From positions 1 through 64,000 of the forward strand of contig JALBYC010000010.1 in NCBI GenBank assembly GCA_023212645.1: a DNA stretch of 64,000 nt, written 5' to 3'. The notes below the pieces were generated by a model. It saw nothing but the letters and a program-made list of their open reading frames with translations, ran no database searches and had not been told where the DNA came from. This DNA is from Farysia itapuensis. Taxonomy: Eukaryota > Basidiomycota > Ustilaginomycetes > Ustilaginales > Ustilaginaceae. Shown here piece by piece: positions 48,576-58,439 of this stretch. The position numbers and the translations under genes were made by a program. Positions within the stretch are counted from its first letter, which is position 1. Every line of letters begins with the position of its first letter.

Positions 48576-51416
48576 CTACAGTTCACGGGCCAAAGGAGTG
48601 CGCTCGCCCGTGCTGTCTGTGCTGAAGACTTGCGTCTTGATCTCATCGGCATGGTTCGAGTTTGGAAGATAACCGGAAGACACCTCCGGTGTGTTGAGCT
48701 CGTCACTCATGGCGCTTTCGCTGCCTTGCTTGAAGAGACCGACGCTTTCAGGTCCACTTGAGTAACTGTTATCGCTACTTTGAAAAACGGAATCCTCTGA
48801 CGATGGTGTCCTTGAATTGACCCTCATGAGATGCGGACTCGGTCGTCGCTCTTGACTGGTGCGACCGGCTTCAACTAAGATTTGTCTGGCCTCCTGTAAA
48901 CCCTGTGACGGTTGCGCCAAGGTGCTACTGCTTTCAACAATGCCGCCTTGGTCCGATGAAGGTCCGCTCTGAACCGAAAGTAGTTGAGACTCGCTCGGAG
49001 TTGCATTGTCCTGTAACTCCCGATGGTCGTTGAGCTTCTTTAACAGCTCGTGGTCAATCGTAGGCATGGTAGAATTGTCAGGAAAGTTGGCCTTGGCGCT
49101 ATTGGTATGCGAGTCTTCAACACTGTGACTAGACCCGAAACTGCTCAGGCGTCGCAGCAGCTTGCGAACCCCTTTCTTACCGCCTGAAGATTGAATGCTG
49201 GGAGCAGTGTCTGGACCGCCTGTGACGCTTGAACGTCGACTGGCGTTTGGGCTCGATCTCGCAGGCTGCGGTGACATCTTTTCGGTATTACCAGCTTCTT
49301 CCACTGAGGGAAGGTCTACCATTTGGAAAGCGATCGGGGAGACGTCAGCATCGCTTCGCGTCGACACTGCTGCAGAATCAGGCGAAAGAGGTCGCAAATC
49401 TGCACAGGGCGAGCCGTAAACGCTCGATGACGAAGTGGTCGCGCTGGGTGGGCTCATTACGGACTTTTCCCCGGCGTCAACCTTAGTTTGGGACTTGTTC
49501 CTGCCTTTTCGAAGAATGGAGGAGAACCGAGTGACGGCCTTGGGGCCCGTGGATGGTGACGCAGGCGAGCTCAACAGTCCAATCGAAGTAGCTTGTGCCT
49601 CGACCTGACTGGCTGCGAGTTTGGTTAAAGCCTTGTTGGCCTCGACGGACATCTTCATATTCTCGGCTTCTCGCTTGAGATTGCTGAAGGAAGCGCGTGG
49701 GCTTGCAGCTCGACTTCCAGCTCTGCTGCCAGCGCGACTGGCGAAAGGGGTTGACTTTTTCGATTTTGGTGGGCGCGTGAGACCTTGCAACTCGGCTTCG
49801 GGATCGTTCATCGTCATAGTGAGCACTGGACGACGGGCACTGGTCTGAGAGGTAGCCGAATGTGAGGGTCGGCGGAGAGTTGTTGAGAGATGGATGCTTG
49901 ATGTATCCGAATTATCGTGGTCGACTGCTTCCTGGTTGGTGCTCGGAGCAAGCATCGGGTAGGGCGAGCCTCCTAGGCCAGTAAACATCTCGAGTGGAAC
50001 ACTGCTCATGGCGGGATCGTCAGACGGCAAGCGTGGGCTTGTTGGCAAGCTCGTGGCCACTGCCTGGACACTCTCGGCATCCCAATCTGCGGACTCGAAT
50101 GCTTCGTCATCCATCATACTACTCGGTGACTTACTCTGCACGTGCAGTTCCTGCATCGGTGCATCCTCGAGGATGCTTGGAAACGACCTCCGACGCGGAT
50201 CGTTGAAGGTGGCATTGGCACCTTTCGAGCGCAGAGGGGACGAGCTTCCACTGCGGCTGGCCCGAGCGAACGGCGGCTGCGGGATCTGCTCAGCGATGGC
50301 TTCAGCAGCTAATTCTCTGATGAGCAGGTCAATGTCGCGAGTGTCCACGAATCTTCGTCTGTGACCCCCAGGAGTGGTTGTACCAGCTTGAAGATGACTA
50401 GCGTTGGAAGATAGATCGCCTTCAGGATACGTTGAGTCATCGTTCGAAGAAGCCATAACGTCTTTCTTGCGGTCAGGGCGAGAAGTGAGAGTGCGGAAAA
50501 AGCTTTTCTTGGCTTTCATTTTGTCTCCGACACCAGCGTCAGATTTGGACCTACTTCTTGAGGACGACCGTGCTAACTTCGAAGATCTCACAGCGTCAGC
50601 AGGCCGCGTTTTGCTATCTCCATTGCTGCGAGGATCTATGGGCGAAAAACTTCGACCGAGCGCTTTTGGCGATGCAGGAGCAGATTTGCCTTTCTTCCGT
50701 GTCTCGGCCTGCGCTTGCTTGCGAGCAGCTTCCAATACCAATTGAGCAGCTTGAGCGACCATGTGATCATCGCCTGGAGCGGTACCCTGCTCAGAAACAG
50801 AGTTTCCGCGACTCGTGGTGATTTGCAATCTGGAAGTATTTGTAACAGTATCGCTGTTTGCTCGCAGCATGTCAGCATCGAGTTTCGGGTCCTGGTTCAG
50901 ATCTTCGCGAGGAACTGGGCTGGCAGTCGGTCTGGAGAAGTTGTTCAAGCTAGCGTCCGTGTTGGACATTGTTGGCGAAACAGCAAATAGTGGCGATGTC
51001 CGAGCAGACGAGGAAGACGTATTTGCCGAGCTAGATTGCTGAAGCAAGAGCGGTGGAGAGTAGGACGAAGATCGCGCGTTCAAGACCGGGTGTTTAGTTT
51101 GGTTTCCTTTTACGTTCTGATCTGAGGTAGCTATGTTATCATGAGCGTCCGCAATGAGACCCGAACCCTGCTCGCTATGCGCGAGATCCATGCTTTGATG
51201 GGACAAATGAGCAGGAGGTGCGATTTTGGTCACGTTGTCAGTACGGTCCGTTCTGGACGTTTGAGAAGTACCGGTGATGCGTGCCAAGAGACTACTACCG
51301 CTGCTCACTGTGCCTGAGCTGTTCAACGATCTCTTGAAAGGATTCACGCGTTTTGGCCTTGGAGGAGGTGGGGAGGTGGAAAGCGCAGATGGCGAGATCT
51401 GAGCGGGGGAGGACAT
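48576..51416 (-). CDS. large Ser-rich disordered protein of unknown function
   Basis: A 946-aa protein from MSSPAQISPSALSTSPPPPR (51416). Nearly the whole sequence is Ser/Pro/Thr/Asp low complexity with many SP and RS sites. Slightly ordered patches are GDKMKAKKSFFRTLTSRPDRKKD, DTRDIDLLIRELAAEAIAEQIPQPP, NMKMSVEANKALTKLAASQVEAQA and GGKKGVRKLLRRLSSFGSS. There is no transmembrane segment, signal peptide or enzyme motif. The basic patches with Ser could bind membranes or be kinase targets. I do not recognise the family. Confidence 0.7.
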   Translation of the reverse strand: MSSPAQISPSALSTSPPPPRPKRVNPFKRSLNSSGTVSSGSSLLARITGTSQTSRTDRTDNVTKIAPPAHLSHQSMDLAHSEQGSGLIADAHDNIATSDQNVKGNQTKHPVLNARSSSYSPPLLLQQSSSANTSSSSARTSPLFAVSPTMSNTDASLNNFSRPTASPVPREDLNQDPKLDADMLRANSDTVTNTSRLQITTSRGNSVSEQGTAPGDDHMVAQAAQLVLEAARKQAQAETRKKGKSAPASPKALGRSFSPIDPRSNGDSKTRPADAVRSSKLARSSSRSRSKSDAGVGDKMKAKKSFFRTLTSRPDRKKDVMASSNDDSTYPEGDLSSNASHLQAGTTTPGGHRRRFVDTRDIDLLIRELAAEAIAEQIPQPPFARASRSGSSSPLRSKGANATFNDPRRRSFPSILEDAPMQELHVQSKSPSSMMDDEAFESADWDAESVQAVATSLPTSPRLPSDDPAMSSVPLEMFTGLGGSPYPMLAPSTNQEAVDHDNSDTSSIHLSTTLRRPSHSATSQTSARRPVLTMTMNDPEAELQGLTRPPKSKKSTPFASRAGSRAGSRAASPRASFSNLKREAENMKMSVEANKALTKLAASQVEAQATSIGLLSSPASPSTGPKAVTRFSSILRKGRNKSQTKVDAGEKSVMSPPSATTSSSSVYGSPCADLRPLSPDSAAVSTRSDADVSPIAFQMVDLPSVEEAGNTEKMSPQPARSSPNASRRSSVTGGPDTAPSIQSSGGKKGVRKLLRRLSSFGSSHSVEDSHTNSAKANFPDNSTMPTIDHELLKKLNDHRELQDNATPSESQLLSVQSGPSSDQGGIVESSSTLAQPSQGLQEARQILVEAGRTSQERRPSPHLMRVNSRTPSSEDSVFQSSDNSYSSGPESVGLFKQGSESAMSDELNTPEVSSGYLPNSNHADEIKTQVFSTDSTGERTPLAREL

Positions 51417-52638
51417 CGTATCAGAACAAGCAAGTGCTGCGCGAAAGAAGGATGCGGTCGACTTTAAAGGTTCGGAGTCTCGCACAAAGGCACCGTCCGG
51501 GAGAGAAACGGAAGATTCTGGGTGGCAGTCGTGTCAAAAAGGAGCGTGGCGGAACGGGCAAAGTTCGGTAGATGGCGGCAAATGGCTGAAGAGAAGGGAT
51601 TGTATAGAGTGGCTTCTGCGTCGAGAGCAACGCCGAAGTGTCGATCCGACGCGGATCGGCAAAGAACGTGCGAGGTTGAAAGCAAGCACGCTTTGAGTTA
51701 TGCACAGCGTGGTATCTTGACGGTAAATCTTACGAACAAGACCGGCGCCAACAAGAATGCAGAAGGATGAGGCAAGAAAAGCCCGCAAGAGGCGAGAAGA
51801 GAGAGAAAGGGAAGTGAGGGTGGGAGGAAACAGAGAGAGTAAGTGCGATGGCGGATGGCAAGATGTAGTGATCATATCTCGCTAGCGTTTTTTGCCGGAC
51901 TCTCCTCCGATTCGAGGGACGAAAAAAAAGGAAAAAGAAAACACCCTCAAATGCAAAGTGGAGTGAGGCGCTCTGTTGTCTCAGGTTTTCATGAGTACAC
52001 GCATCCTTCTGTATCACGCCAAGACTATCATGCGGAAGACCTCCTGATCGTGACGGTGGGGAGAGTTCGCTGTATCAGTGAATTCATAGTGGAAAAGAAG
52101 TATGCTTATTGACGCGTGTGACGGACAGGATGATGGCAAAACAACCGTAGGCAGGAAGCGCCTTAGCTGCAGGGATCGCCGGTTGCCTTCGATTCGGTGT
52201 TTTCAAATTTTCGACGTTGGATACAACGGTCACACAGTTGCTAATAGCATTTGTGACCGACGCGAAAGAATCGCATGAGCTTCTCCTTTTATGCCGATGC
52301 ATGATCGGATTCGATGATTCAAGGGTCTAGATGCGGGCTTAGTCTCAAGCTGTAATCGACCCTCTCTGTGTTACCACAATCAAGGAGCCTTCACGCGTCC
52401 ATTTGCGATGGCATTTTGCAGGAACGTGATACAAGCGAAATCGACGCAGTGAGCATGTGTCAGAGCGTGGAGTGAGGTCTCGGATTTGCAGCAACGTTTG
52501 CGCAATCTTTACGGCCACGCTCGTAGCTCGCTCGGAACAGATCCGATAGGGAAATTGCCAACAGCAACGTGAGCATTGCTCACATGCATTGCATGCTGAC
52601 CTCAGCAGGCAACGCTATCAATGTGGGTCTGACAGCCG
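51417..52638. other. intergenic region upstream of the Ser-rich gene
   Basis: About 1.2 kb with no gene recognised. It includes an A/G-rich stretch at about 51910-51950 (CT-rich on the gene's strand) and a pair of adjacent perfect palindromes at 52569-52595 close to the 3' end of TSR3. Confidence 0.5.
52569..52595. repeat. two abutting perfect palindromes
   Basis: GTGAGCA-T-TGCTCAC (52569-52583) runs directly into CATGCA-T-TGCATG (52583-52595), sharing one C. Both have a single central T. They lie 44 bp beyond the TSR3 stop codon, so they would form part of its 3' untranslated region or terminator area. Confidence 0.8.
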
Positions 52639-53664
52639 CTAATGAGCATGTGACGGCTCTGTGATTCGAACAATCTTTGAAAAATCTTGTTGAAGAGAAG
52701 CATGTTCGATATCATGCTCGTCATCGCTGGAGTCCGCGGCGACTAGCTCTTTCGCAATGCGGTCTAGCGTGCCTTGGATGCCTCCTGACTCTTCAAATCG
52801 CTTCTTCTCGGCTTCTTTCTCCTGTTGATCCTGCGCTACCATGTGACGAGCAAGATCATCAACTTCGGACGATGTGCGACAGTTGTGATAGGCGCGGATC
52901 CACCGCGAGTTGATCTGCGGGAAATGCAAACCCCACCCAAACTTGGACAGCAACAATCTGCCTTGCGCGGGCATCGAGCAAATGTAGAAGGCAGCTGCCA
53001 ATGCCTCGACGCAGTTCAGCTTCATTGGCTTGCCATAGTTCACTGGGTTTGTTGCGATCAGATGCGGCAAGAGTCTCTCGTGTGGACTTTTAAGCTTCCC
53101 AAAGGGTATCTCCTCCAGTCGAGCCCAGCTACATTCTACTACGGCAACGCCGTTCTCCCGTATGATGTCCGAGTCACTCGGGGACAGAGTTCGGGTAGCA
53201 TTGGGTGTGAGCACAATACCTCGAAACTTTTGGCCCACTCGCAGCTCCTGTATGAGACCGAGTCTGGACAATTTCTTGCCGGAGCACCGCTTCGGATCGC
53301 AGTGGTTGAAATCCCACATGGCCACTGGCACTTCGATCGACTTCACGTCGTCGCCACCGTCGAATGAATCAGTTTCGCTGACCTGTCCCGCCTCATTCTC
53401 GATTGTGGCCTCGCTATCATGGTGTCCGCTCAAATCCTCGCTTTGCCTCCCGCCTGACGCTGTTGACTCGTCGCTTTCGCTGCTAGAGTCAGGTGGTGCA
53501 TCGATCGCGCTGTCTGGCCTCCAACTGTCTTGATCGAGAAAAGCAGTGTGTCGATCTGCAAGGCCACGACCGCCGCCACTTCGACCTTTGCCTCTGCCTC
53601 TGCTCTTGTTGCCAGTGCCGCCGCGTCCACCCTTGCCGTTCGAGGATGCAAAAGGCTTGGCCAT
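52639..53664 (-). CDS. TSR3: 18S rRNA aminocarboxypropyltransferase Tsr3
   Basis: A 341-aa protein, start MAKPFASSNG at 53664. The N-terminal about 110 residues are Gly/Arg/Ser-rich then acidic. The Tsr3 core follows: VPVAMWDFNHCDPKRCSGKKLSRLG, GIVLTPNATRTLSPSD, GVAVVECSWARLEEIPFGK, RLLPHLIATNPVNYGKPMKLNCVEALAAAFYI, FGWGLHFPQINSRWIRAY. Tsr3 transfers the acp group from AdoMet to the hypermodified m1acp3-psi base of 18S rRNA in the cytoplasm, a late 40S step. Family length is normal apart from the extended N terminus. Confidence 0.95.
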   Translation of the reverse strand: MAKPFASSNGKGGRGGTGNKSRGRGKGRSGGGRGLADRHTAFLDQDSWRPDSAIDAPPDSSSESDESTASGGRQSEDLSGHHDSEATIENEAGQVSETDSFDGGDDVKSIEVPVAMWDFNHCDPKRCSGKKLSRLGLIQELRVGQKFRGIVLTPNATRTLSPSDSDIIRENGVAVVECSWARLEEIPFGKLKSPHERLLPHLIATNPVNYGKPMKLNCVEALAAAFYICSMPAQGRLLLSKFGWGLHFPQINSRWIRAYHNCRTSSEVDDLARHMVAQDQQEKEAEKKRFEESGGIQGTLDRIAKELVAADSSDDEHDIEHASLQQDFSKIVRITEPSHAH

Positions 53665-54346
53665 TGTCGTGTGTTCTTTTCGCTTCATTCATGAAATGGC
53701 AAACTCGAAATCACAATACCGGTGTAAAATTGGTGCACGAAAATCAGGGTTCAAAATCACATGCACTCACACTCGCGCGAGAAAGCCTCAATTCCGCTTG
53801 AAGCCGTCTCGGCGCTCCATGTCTCTCGTAGGCTGTAGCTCCTGCAAGTAACACTCCGGCAGCGAAAAGGCACAGGGTACCCTCAGTTCGCCTCGAATGG
53901 TCCACACCTGGAGCCGGTAGACTACTTAGAGCAAAGCGCGACAAATCGCCAGAATTGAGGAGGGTAGAGAGGTACGACGATGATCGAGATCGGACTCGGT
54001 AGCGAGTAGGGCAAGGATCGGCTGCTTTCACGCTCTGAGCGAGCGGTGAATGACCGGACAAGTCGGATTTTGCCCCGCAGCGTGAGCACTCGATTCAAAT
54101 TTCTCCACACTACGCGGTCATGCACGAGGTGGTGTGCGGCCAGAGCTGAAGCCGCTTTGGCCGGTGCCTTTCAACCGCAACCGGCAGTCATCCGCCAACG
54201 CATTGGTCGGGCAAGAATACTTGGTCCCGTTTATATACCTCGGCCTCATTCCACAAAACCATTTCATACACACTCCACGTTAGACGTCGCTCCTTTGCTA
54301 ACGACGACTCCACTCCACCACACCCAGCCGACAGCAAATACTTAAA
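53665..54346. other. divergent intergenic region, TSR3 / ICL1
   Basis: About 680 bp. It contains the ICL1 TATA box. A 105-codon minus-strand frame at 53744-54061 with one hydrophobic stretch was seen, but is not supported enough to call. Confidence 0.5.
54232..54237 (+). promoter_or_regulatory. TATA box of ICL1
   Basis: TATATA, preceded by CCCGTT, 110 bp upstream of the ICL1 start codon. TATA-containing core promoters suit inducible genes such as glyoxylate-cycle genes. Confidence 0.55.
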
Positions 54347-55942
54347 ATGGCCGATCAAGAACTCAAGCTTTTCCAGGAAGAGGTCGAAGCGGTCAAGCAA
54401 TGGTGGAAGAATCCGCGCTTTGCCAACACCACCAGAACCTACACTGCTGAACAGGTTGTGTCGAAGCGAGGCACACTCAAGCAGACCTATCCTTCCAACA
54501 TTCAGGCCAAGAAGCTTTGGAAGACCCTTGAAGGCCATGCGTCCAATGGCACAACCTCGCACACCTACGGAGCTCTGGATCCCGTCCAGGTCACGCAGAT
54601 GGCAAAGCACCTTGAGACCGTGTACGTTTCCGGCTGGCAATGCTCCTCTACTGCCTCTTCGACCAACGAGCCCGGTCCTGACCTTGCAGACTACCCATAC
54701 AACACTGTGCCGCTCAAGGTGGAGCATCTTTTCATGGCCCAACTCTTCCACGACCGAAAGCAGCGAGAGGAGCGAAGCAACATGTCTCCCGAACAGCGCG
54801 GCAAGACTCCCGTCGTCGACTACTTGCGACCTATCGTGGCCGATGCTGACACTGGGCACGGTGGTCTCACAGCCATCATGAAGCTGACCAAGCTTTTTGT
54901 GGAGAAGGGCGCAGCCGGTATTCACATCGAGGACCAAGCGCCAGGAACTAAAAAATGTGGTCACATGGCCGGAAAGGTGCTTGTGCCTATCCAAGAGCAT
55001 ATCAACCGTCTTATTGCTATCCGACTTCAGTACGACATCATGGGTGTCGAGAACCTGGTAGTTGCCCGAACCGATTCTGAGGCAGCTACTCTTATTACCA
55101 CCAACGTGGACGAGCGTGACCACGCGTTCATCCTTGGAACCACCAACGCTGACCTGGAGCCGCTAGTTGATATTCTCAACCGTGCCGAGGGCGAAGGGAA
55201 GGACGGGCCTGCGCTGATTGCAATCGAGGAGCAGTGGCTCGAGAAGGCCAAGCCCATCCGTTACGGTGACGCCGTTGCTGCTGAGCTCGAGAAGAAGGGC
55301 CAGAAAGACAAGGCCGCCAACTTCCTCAAGCAGGCCAACGGCATGTCTCACATCAAGGCGAGGAAGGTTGCTAAGGAGCTCGGAGTTGACATTCATTTTG
55401 ACTGGGACGCCTGTCGTACACGAGAGGGATACTACCGATACCAAGGCGGCACCGACTGTGCCATCAACCGTGCCATCGCGTTCGGTCCGTACGCCGACCT
55501 TCTGTGGATGGAAACCAAATCTCCTATCATGGCGCAGGCGAAAGAGTTCTCTGATGGTGTCAAGGCTGCTCGTCCACACCAATGGCTGGCATACAATCTG
55601 TCTCCCTCTTTCAACTGGGACGCTGCCAAGCTCAGCACAGAACAGATGAAGAGCTACGTTTGGGACCTGGGCAAGCTCGGCTTCGTCTGGCAATTTATTA
55701 CTCTTGGTGGCCTTCACTCCAACGCCTACATTTCTGATTCCTTCGCTGCCGGATTTGCTAAAGAGGGAATGAAGGCATACGTCGAGCTGGTGCAGCGCAA
55801 AGAGCGCGAAATTGGATGTGATGTGCTCACCCACCAAAAGTGGTCCGGCGCCAACTTTGTTGACGCTTGCCTCAACACTGTCCTCAAGGCAGCTTCTACG
55901 TCAGCCATGGGCAAAGGCGTTACTGAGAGCCAATTCAAGTAG
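54347..55942 (+). CDS. ICL1: isocitrate lyase
   Basis: A 531-aa intronless protein, starting [20 protein letters not shown]. It carries the catalytic [10 protein letters not shown] motif (Cys about residue 204), ADADTGHGG, the metal-binding [20 protein letters not shown] and [10 protein letters not shown]. The enzyme cleaves isocitrate to glyoxylate and succinate in the glyoxylate cycle, needed for growth on C2 compounds and fatty acids. Family length is normal. The C terminus ESQFK is not a canonical SKL-type peroxisomal signal. Codon use is biased to C-ending codons, indicating strong expression when induced. Confidence 0.97.
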   Translation: MADQELKLFQEEVEAVKQWWKNPRFANTTRTYTAEQVVSKRGTLKQTYPSNIQAKKLWKTLEGHASNGTTSHTYGALDPVQVTQMAKHLETVYVSGWQCSSTASSTNEPGPDLADYPYNTVPLKVEHLFMAQLFHDRKQREERSNMSPEQRGKTPVVDYLRPIVADADTGHGGLTAIMKLTKLFVEKGAAGIHIEDQAPGTKKCGHMAGKVLVPIQEHINRLIAIRLQYDIMGVENLVVARTDSEAATLITTNVDERDHAFILGTTNADLEPLVDILNRAEGEGKDGPALIAIEEQWLEKAKPIRYGDAVAAELEKKGQKDKAANFLKQANGMSHIKARKVAKELGVDIHFDWDACRTREGYYRYQGGTDCAINRAIAFGPYADLLWMETKSPIMAQAKEFSDGVKAARPHQWLAYNLSPSFNWDAAKLSTEQMKSYVWDLGKLGFVWQFITLGGLHSNAYISDSFAAGFAKEGMKAYVELVQRKEREIGCDVLTHQKWSGANFVDACLNTVLKAASTSAMGKGVTESQFK

Positions 55943-56116
55943 TCACATTTCATCATCCCCTGTACATATTCATTAATCGCCCCGCATTTTTCTCCGTTCG
56001 TTGTCTGATGAAATATGTGCCTGAACATATCGCCGCTACAGTTTATTGCCGAATAACCGGGGCCATTCGGCCTGACGTATCGCGCTCATCCGTCTAGCTA
56101 AAGTGCGCGCGAGCCG

Positions 56117-57371
56117 ATGCTAAGAACAGTCGCCAAGACAGCATCAGCACACCGTTTCCAGACATCAGCATTGCCTCGAAGCAAAAGCTTTAACTTTTTC
56201 CGGTACCGGTCAACGATATCTGCTCCAGACATGTCGAACACAAACGGTCCCAAACGGAGGACTGATTTATTGGAGCCGGAATTCAAGCCTCATGATCCCG
56301 TGCACAGGCTGGGAGAGGATACGCTTCATGGACCTGATGTCGAGAATCACATAGTACTGGTGCTTGGTGTAGGGCCTGGTCTGGGTCTGTCGATTGCACA
56401 GACATTCGCGGCTCGCGGCTACACTACCGCTATCTTGAGCCGCACAAAGTCTCGACTCGACGGTTGGGCGCAAGAGCTTCATTCTTCCGCATTGAGTTTC
56501 CGCCAAGCTCACAACATGCGTCTGCCTGCAGACGGCGAGATGCTGTCGGCTGCATTTGCATGTGACGTTTTGGACAACGAAGCTATCAAGCTCGCTGTTC
56601 GCCAAGTTATTGACTTTTGGCCGGACAAGAAGCTCGGTACGGCATGCTACAACGCCAGCGTACGCAAGCGCGGTCCCTTCCTGGAACAACGAATGGAGCA
56701 GATCCAGGAAGGCGTACAGGCTTCGATCTTTGCTGGCTTCGTCTTTATTCAATCGGTCATCGGCGAGATGCACAAGCACGGGCTAGGCGGCAGTGTTCTG
56801 GTTACTGGTGCCACGTCGTCGACTCGTGGACGAGAAGGTTTCGCCGGTTTTGCAGCCAGCAGTAAGTCGCTTCGCGGTCTACACACCGAGCTTCACACAT
56901 TAACCTTCTTCACTTTTAGAGTCCGGCCTGAGAGCGATCTGTCAGGTAAGCGCGGTATTGGCGAGCTTGTCCATGGTGACACACTGACGTCTCTTGGTCA
57001 TAATCAACAGTCTGTAGCCCGAGAAGTAAGTGCACTACGTAGTCAAGAACTGATTCAAGTCTCTCACTCTAATTTGATACTACGTACAGTGGGGACCTCG
57101 CAATGTTCATGTCGCCCATATCATCGTCGATGGCTTGATCGAATCAGATACAGCGCTCAGATATATCGGCTTACCAGAAAACAGTCGTTTTCCCACCGGA
57201 TCGGTAGGTGATTTGACAAAGGACTATCGTCACGACAATGCACTCATCACAGCTATTCTTTAGGCTCTTCACCCGCCCCAAATGGCCAAGACCTGGTTGT
57301 TTCTAGCTCAACAGCATCCTTCTAGCTGGACGTTCGAGATGGACCTGCGACCTGCCAAAGAGCATTTTTGA
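56117..57371 (+). CDS. short-chain dehydrogenase/reductase, five exons including tiny ones
   Basis: Exons are 56117-56861, 56920-56945, 57011-57025, 57090-57203 and 57264-57371 (1008 nt, 335 aa), with four introns of 58, 65, 64 and 60 bp, all GT-AG. The join gives FAGFAASKSGLRAICQSVAREWGPRNVHVAHIIVDGLI in continuous SDR style, which supports every splice. The N-terminal 45 residues are Arg/Ser/Phe-rich with a Met at residue 39 that could be an alternative start; a mitochondrial presequence is likely. The cofactor loop is VLVLGVGPGLGLSIA. The usual catalytic Tyr of YxxxK is Phe here. The substrate is unknown. Confidence 0.85.
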
Positions 57372-57755
57372 TCCTCCATCGAAGTCAGGCCCGAACACAC
57401 GGTAGCGCAAAGCGTCATGTATGCAGAATGTTGTAAACAATTCATTTTTTGAGAGGGGGGAATGTCGACAATTCCAGAGACAAGGAGATTGAAGACTTGT
57501 TGTTGGGGTAACGAGATGGCCTTGTTGAATGATATTGGCTTGAAAACCAGAGATTGGTGATTTGCCTGGACGAACAGATGCTGTCGCAGATACAAAGAGA
57601 ACGTTGAGAGCCATACCTGAGTATGCTTGCATGTTTATACATACCAGCAGTGACAGCAACATAAAGACAGATGCGTTCCAATCGCTAGAGTCCAGAACCT
57701 CCACCATAGTAAACCTGTCGAGAGGGGTTATTGGCGATTGTGGTTGGCGACAAGT
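57372..57755. other. convergent intergenic region, SDR / RPL41
   Basis: About 380 bp of 3' flank. Small opposite-strand frames overlap one another and are not supported. Confidence 0.45.
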
Positions 57756-57833
57756 TTACTTGCTTCTTGCGCGCATTTTTCTGCGCTTTCGACGAAGTCT
57801 GCGCATTCTCTTCTTCCTCCACTTGGCTCGCAT
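57756..57833 (-). CDS. RPL41: 60S ribosomal protein eL41
   Basis: A 25-aa protein beginning MRAKWRKKRMRRLRRK and ending KMRARSK, with 17 of 25 residues Arg or Lys. This is the nearly invariant eL41, the smallest ribosomal protein, lying at the subunit interface. The open frame extends upstream, but the family start is the Met at 57833. On this strand a CTAAC branch-like site and a TAG acceptor lie 11-35 bp before the start codon, and a GTACGT donor lies near 57993. A 5'-UTR intron of about 150 bp (57844-57993) is therefore probable; this is inference. Confidence 0.93.
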   Translation of the reverse strand: MRAKWRKKRMRRLRRKRRKMRARSK

Positions 57834-58439
57834 GTTGACGAAGCTATACGGTTCAAAGTAGTATTTTGTTAGTCGAGGCGTTGCACGATGATGTTGGGAG
57901 CAGTCAAGACACGAGCAGCGCGAGCGATCGAGGTGTCGCCTCCACGCAGCTTCATGCACTGAGTCTACTTTGACCACGTCGATGAACACGTACCTAGCTT
58001 GATCAAAATGAGAGTGGTGGGAAGGAAGTGAGGTAGTTCATGCTCGCCTGGCTTTGTACGCTCTACCGGCTAGTTGCGGCACGAGCACTTGGCCGATCAC
58101 ACATCGGAGGCCAAGCACGTGATGCCGTTATGGTTCGGCCGAGCTATCACTCTAACAGATTTAGGTTGCTGTGTTAGAGTATAGAGATATGCTGAGGTCA
58201 AATTGCTCTAACAGCATTATTTTCTCGGTCTCACTTTTTTCGCTCTCGATTGATCTCGAGACGTTTGCCGGACTGCACGGTTTGCATGATTGAAGTCTTG
58301 CAGTTTGGGAGAGCCTGAAGCAGCCATCTGACTCGGATGGCAGCAGCTCAAGGTAACATTTCAATTGACACGACAATACCCTAAGCACTCGCCGCTTCCT
58401 TCCAATGCGACATCAAGTTTCCCACAGATAGTGATCTTG
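57834..58439. other. RPL41 upstream region / RPB6 3' flank
   Basis: About 600 bp containing the probable RPL41 leader with a 5'-UTR intron, then its promoter with three CTCTAACA octamers. No further gene was recognised. Confidence 0.5.
58149..58213. repeat. three CTCTAACA elements, two forming an inverted repeat
   Basis: ACTCTAACA (58149-58157) is repeated inverted as TGTTAGAGT (58172-58180) with a 14-bp spacer, and CTCTAACA recurs at 58206-58213. They lie about 320-380 bp upstream of the RPL41 start codon. They may be a transcription-factor site cluster. Confidence 0.6.

Noticed and set aside
53744..54061. 105-codon minus-strand frame with one hydrophobic stretch between TSR3 and ICL1
   Set aside because: No family recognised, overlapping alternative frames, and it sits in the promoter of ICL1. 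Might be real but not supportable.
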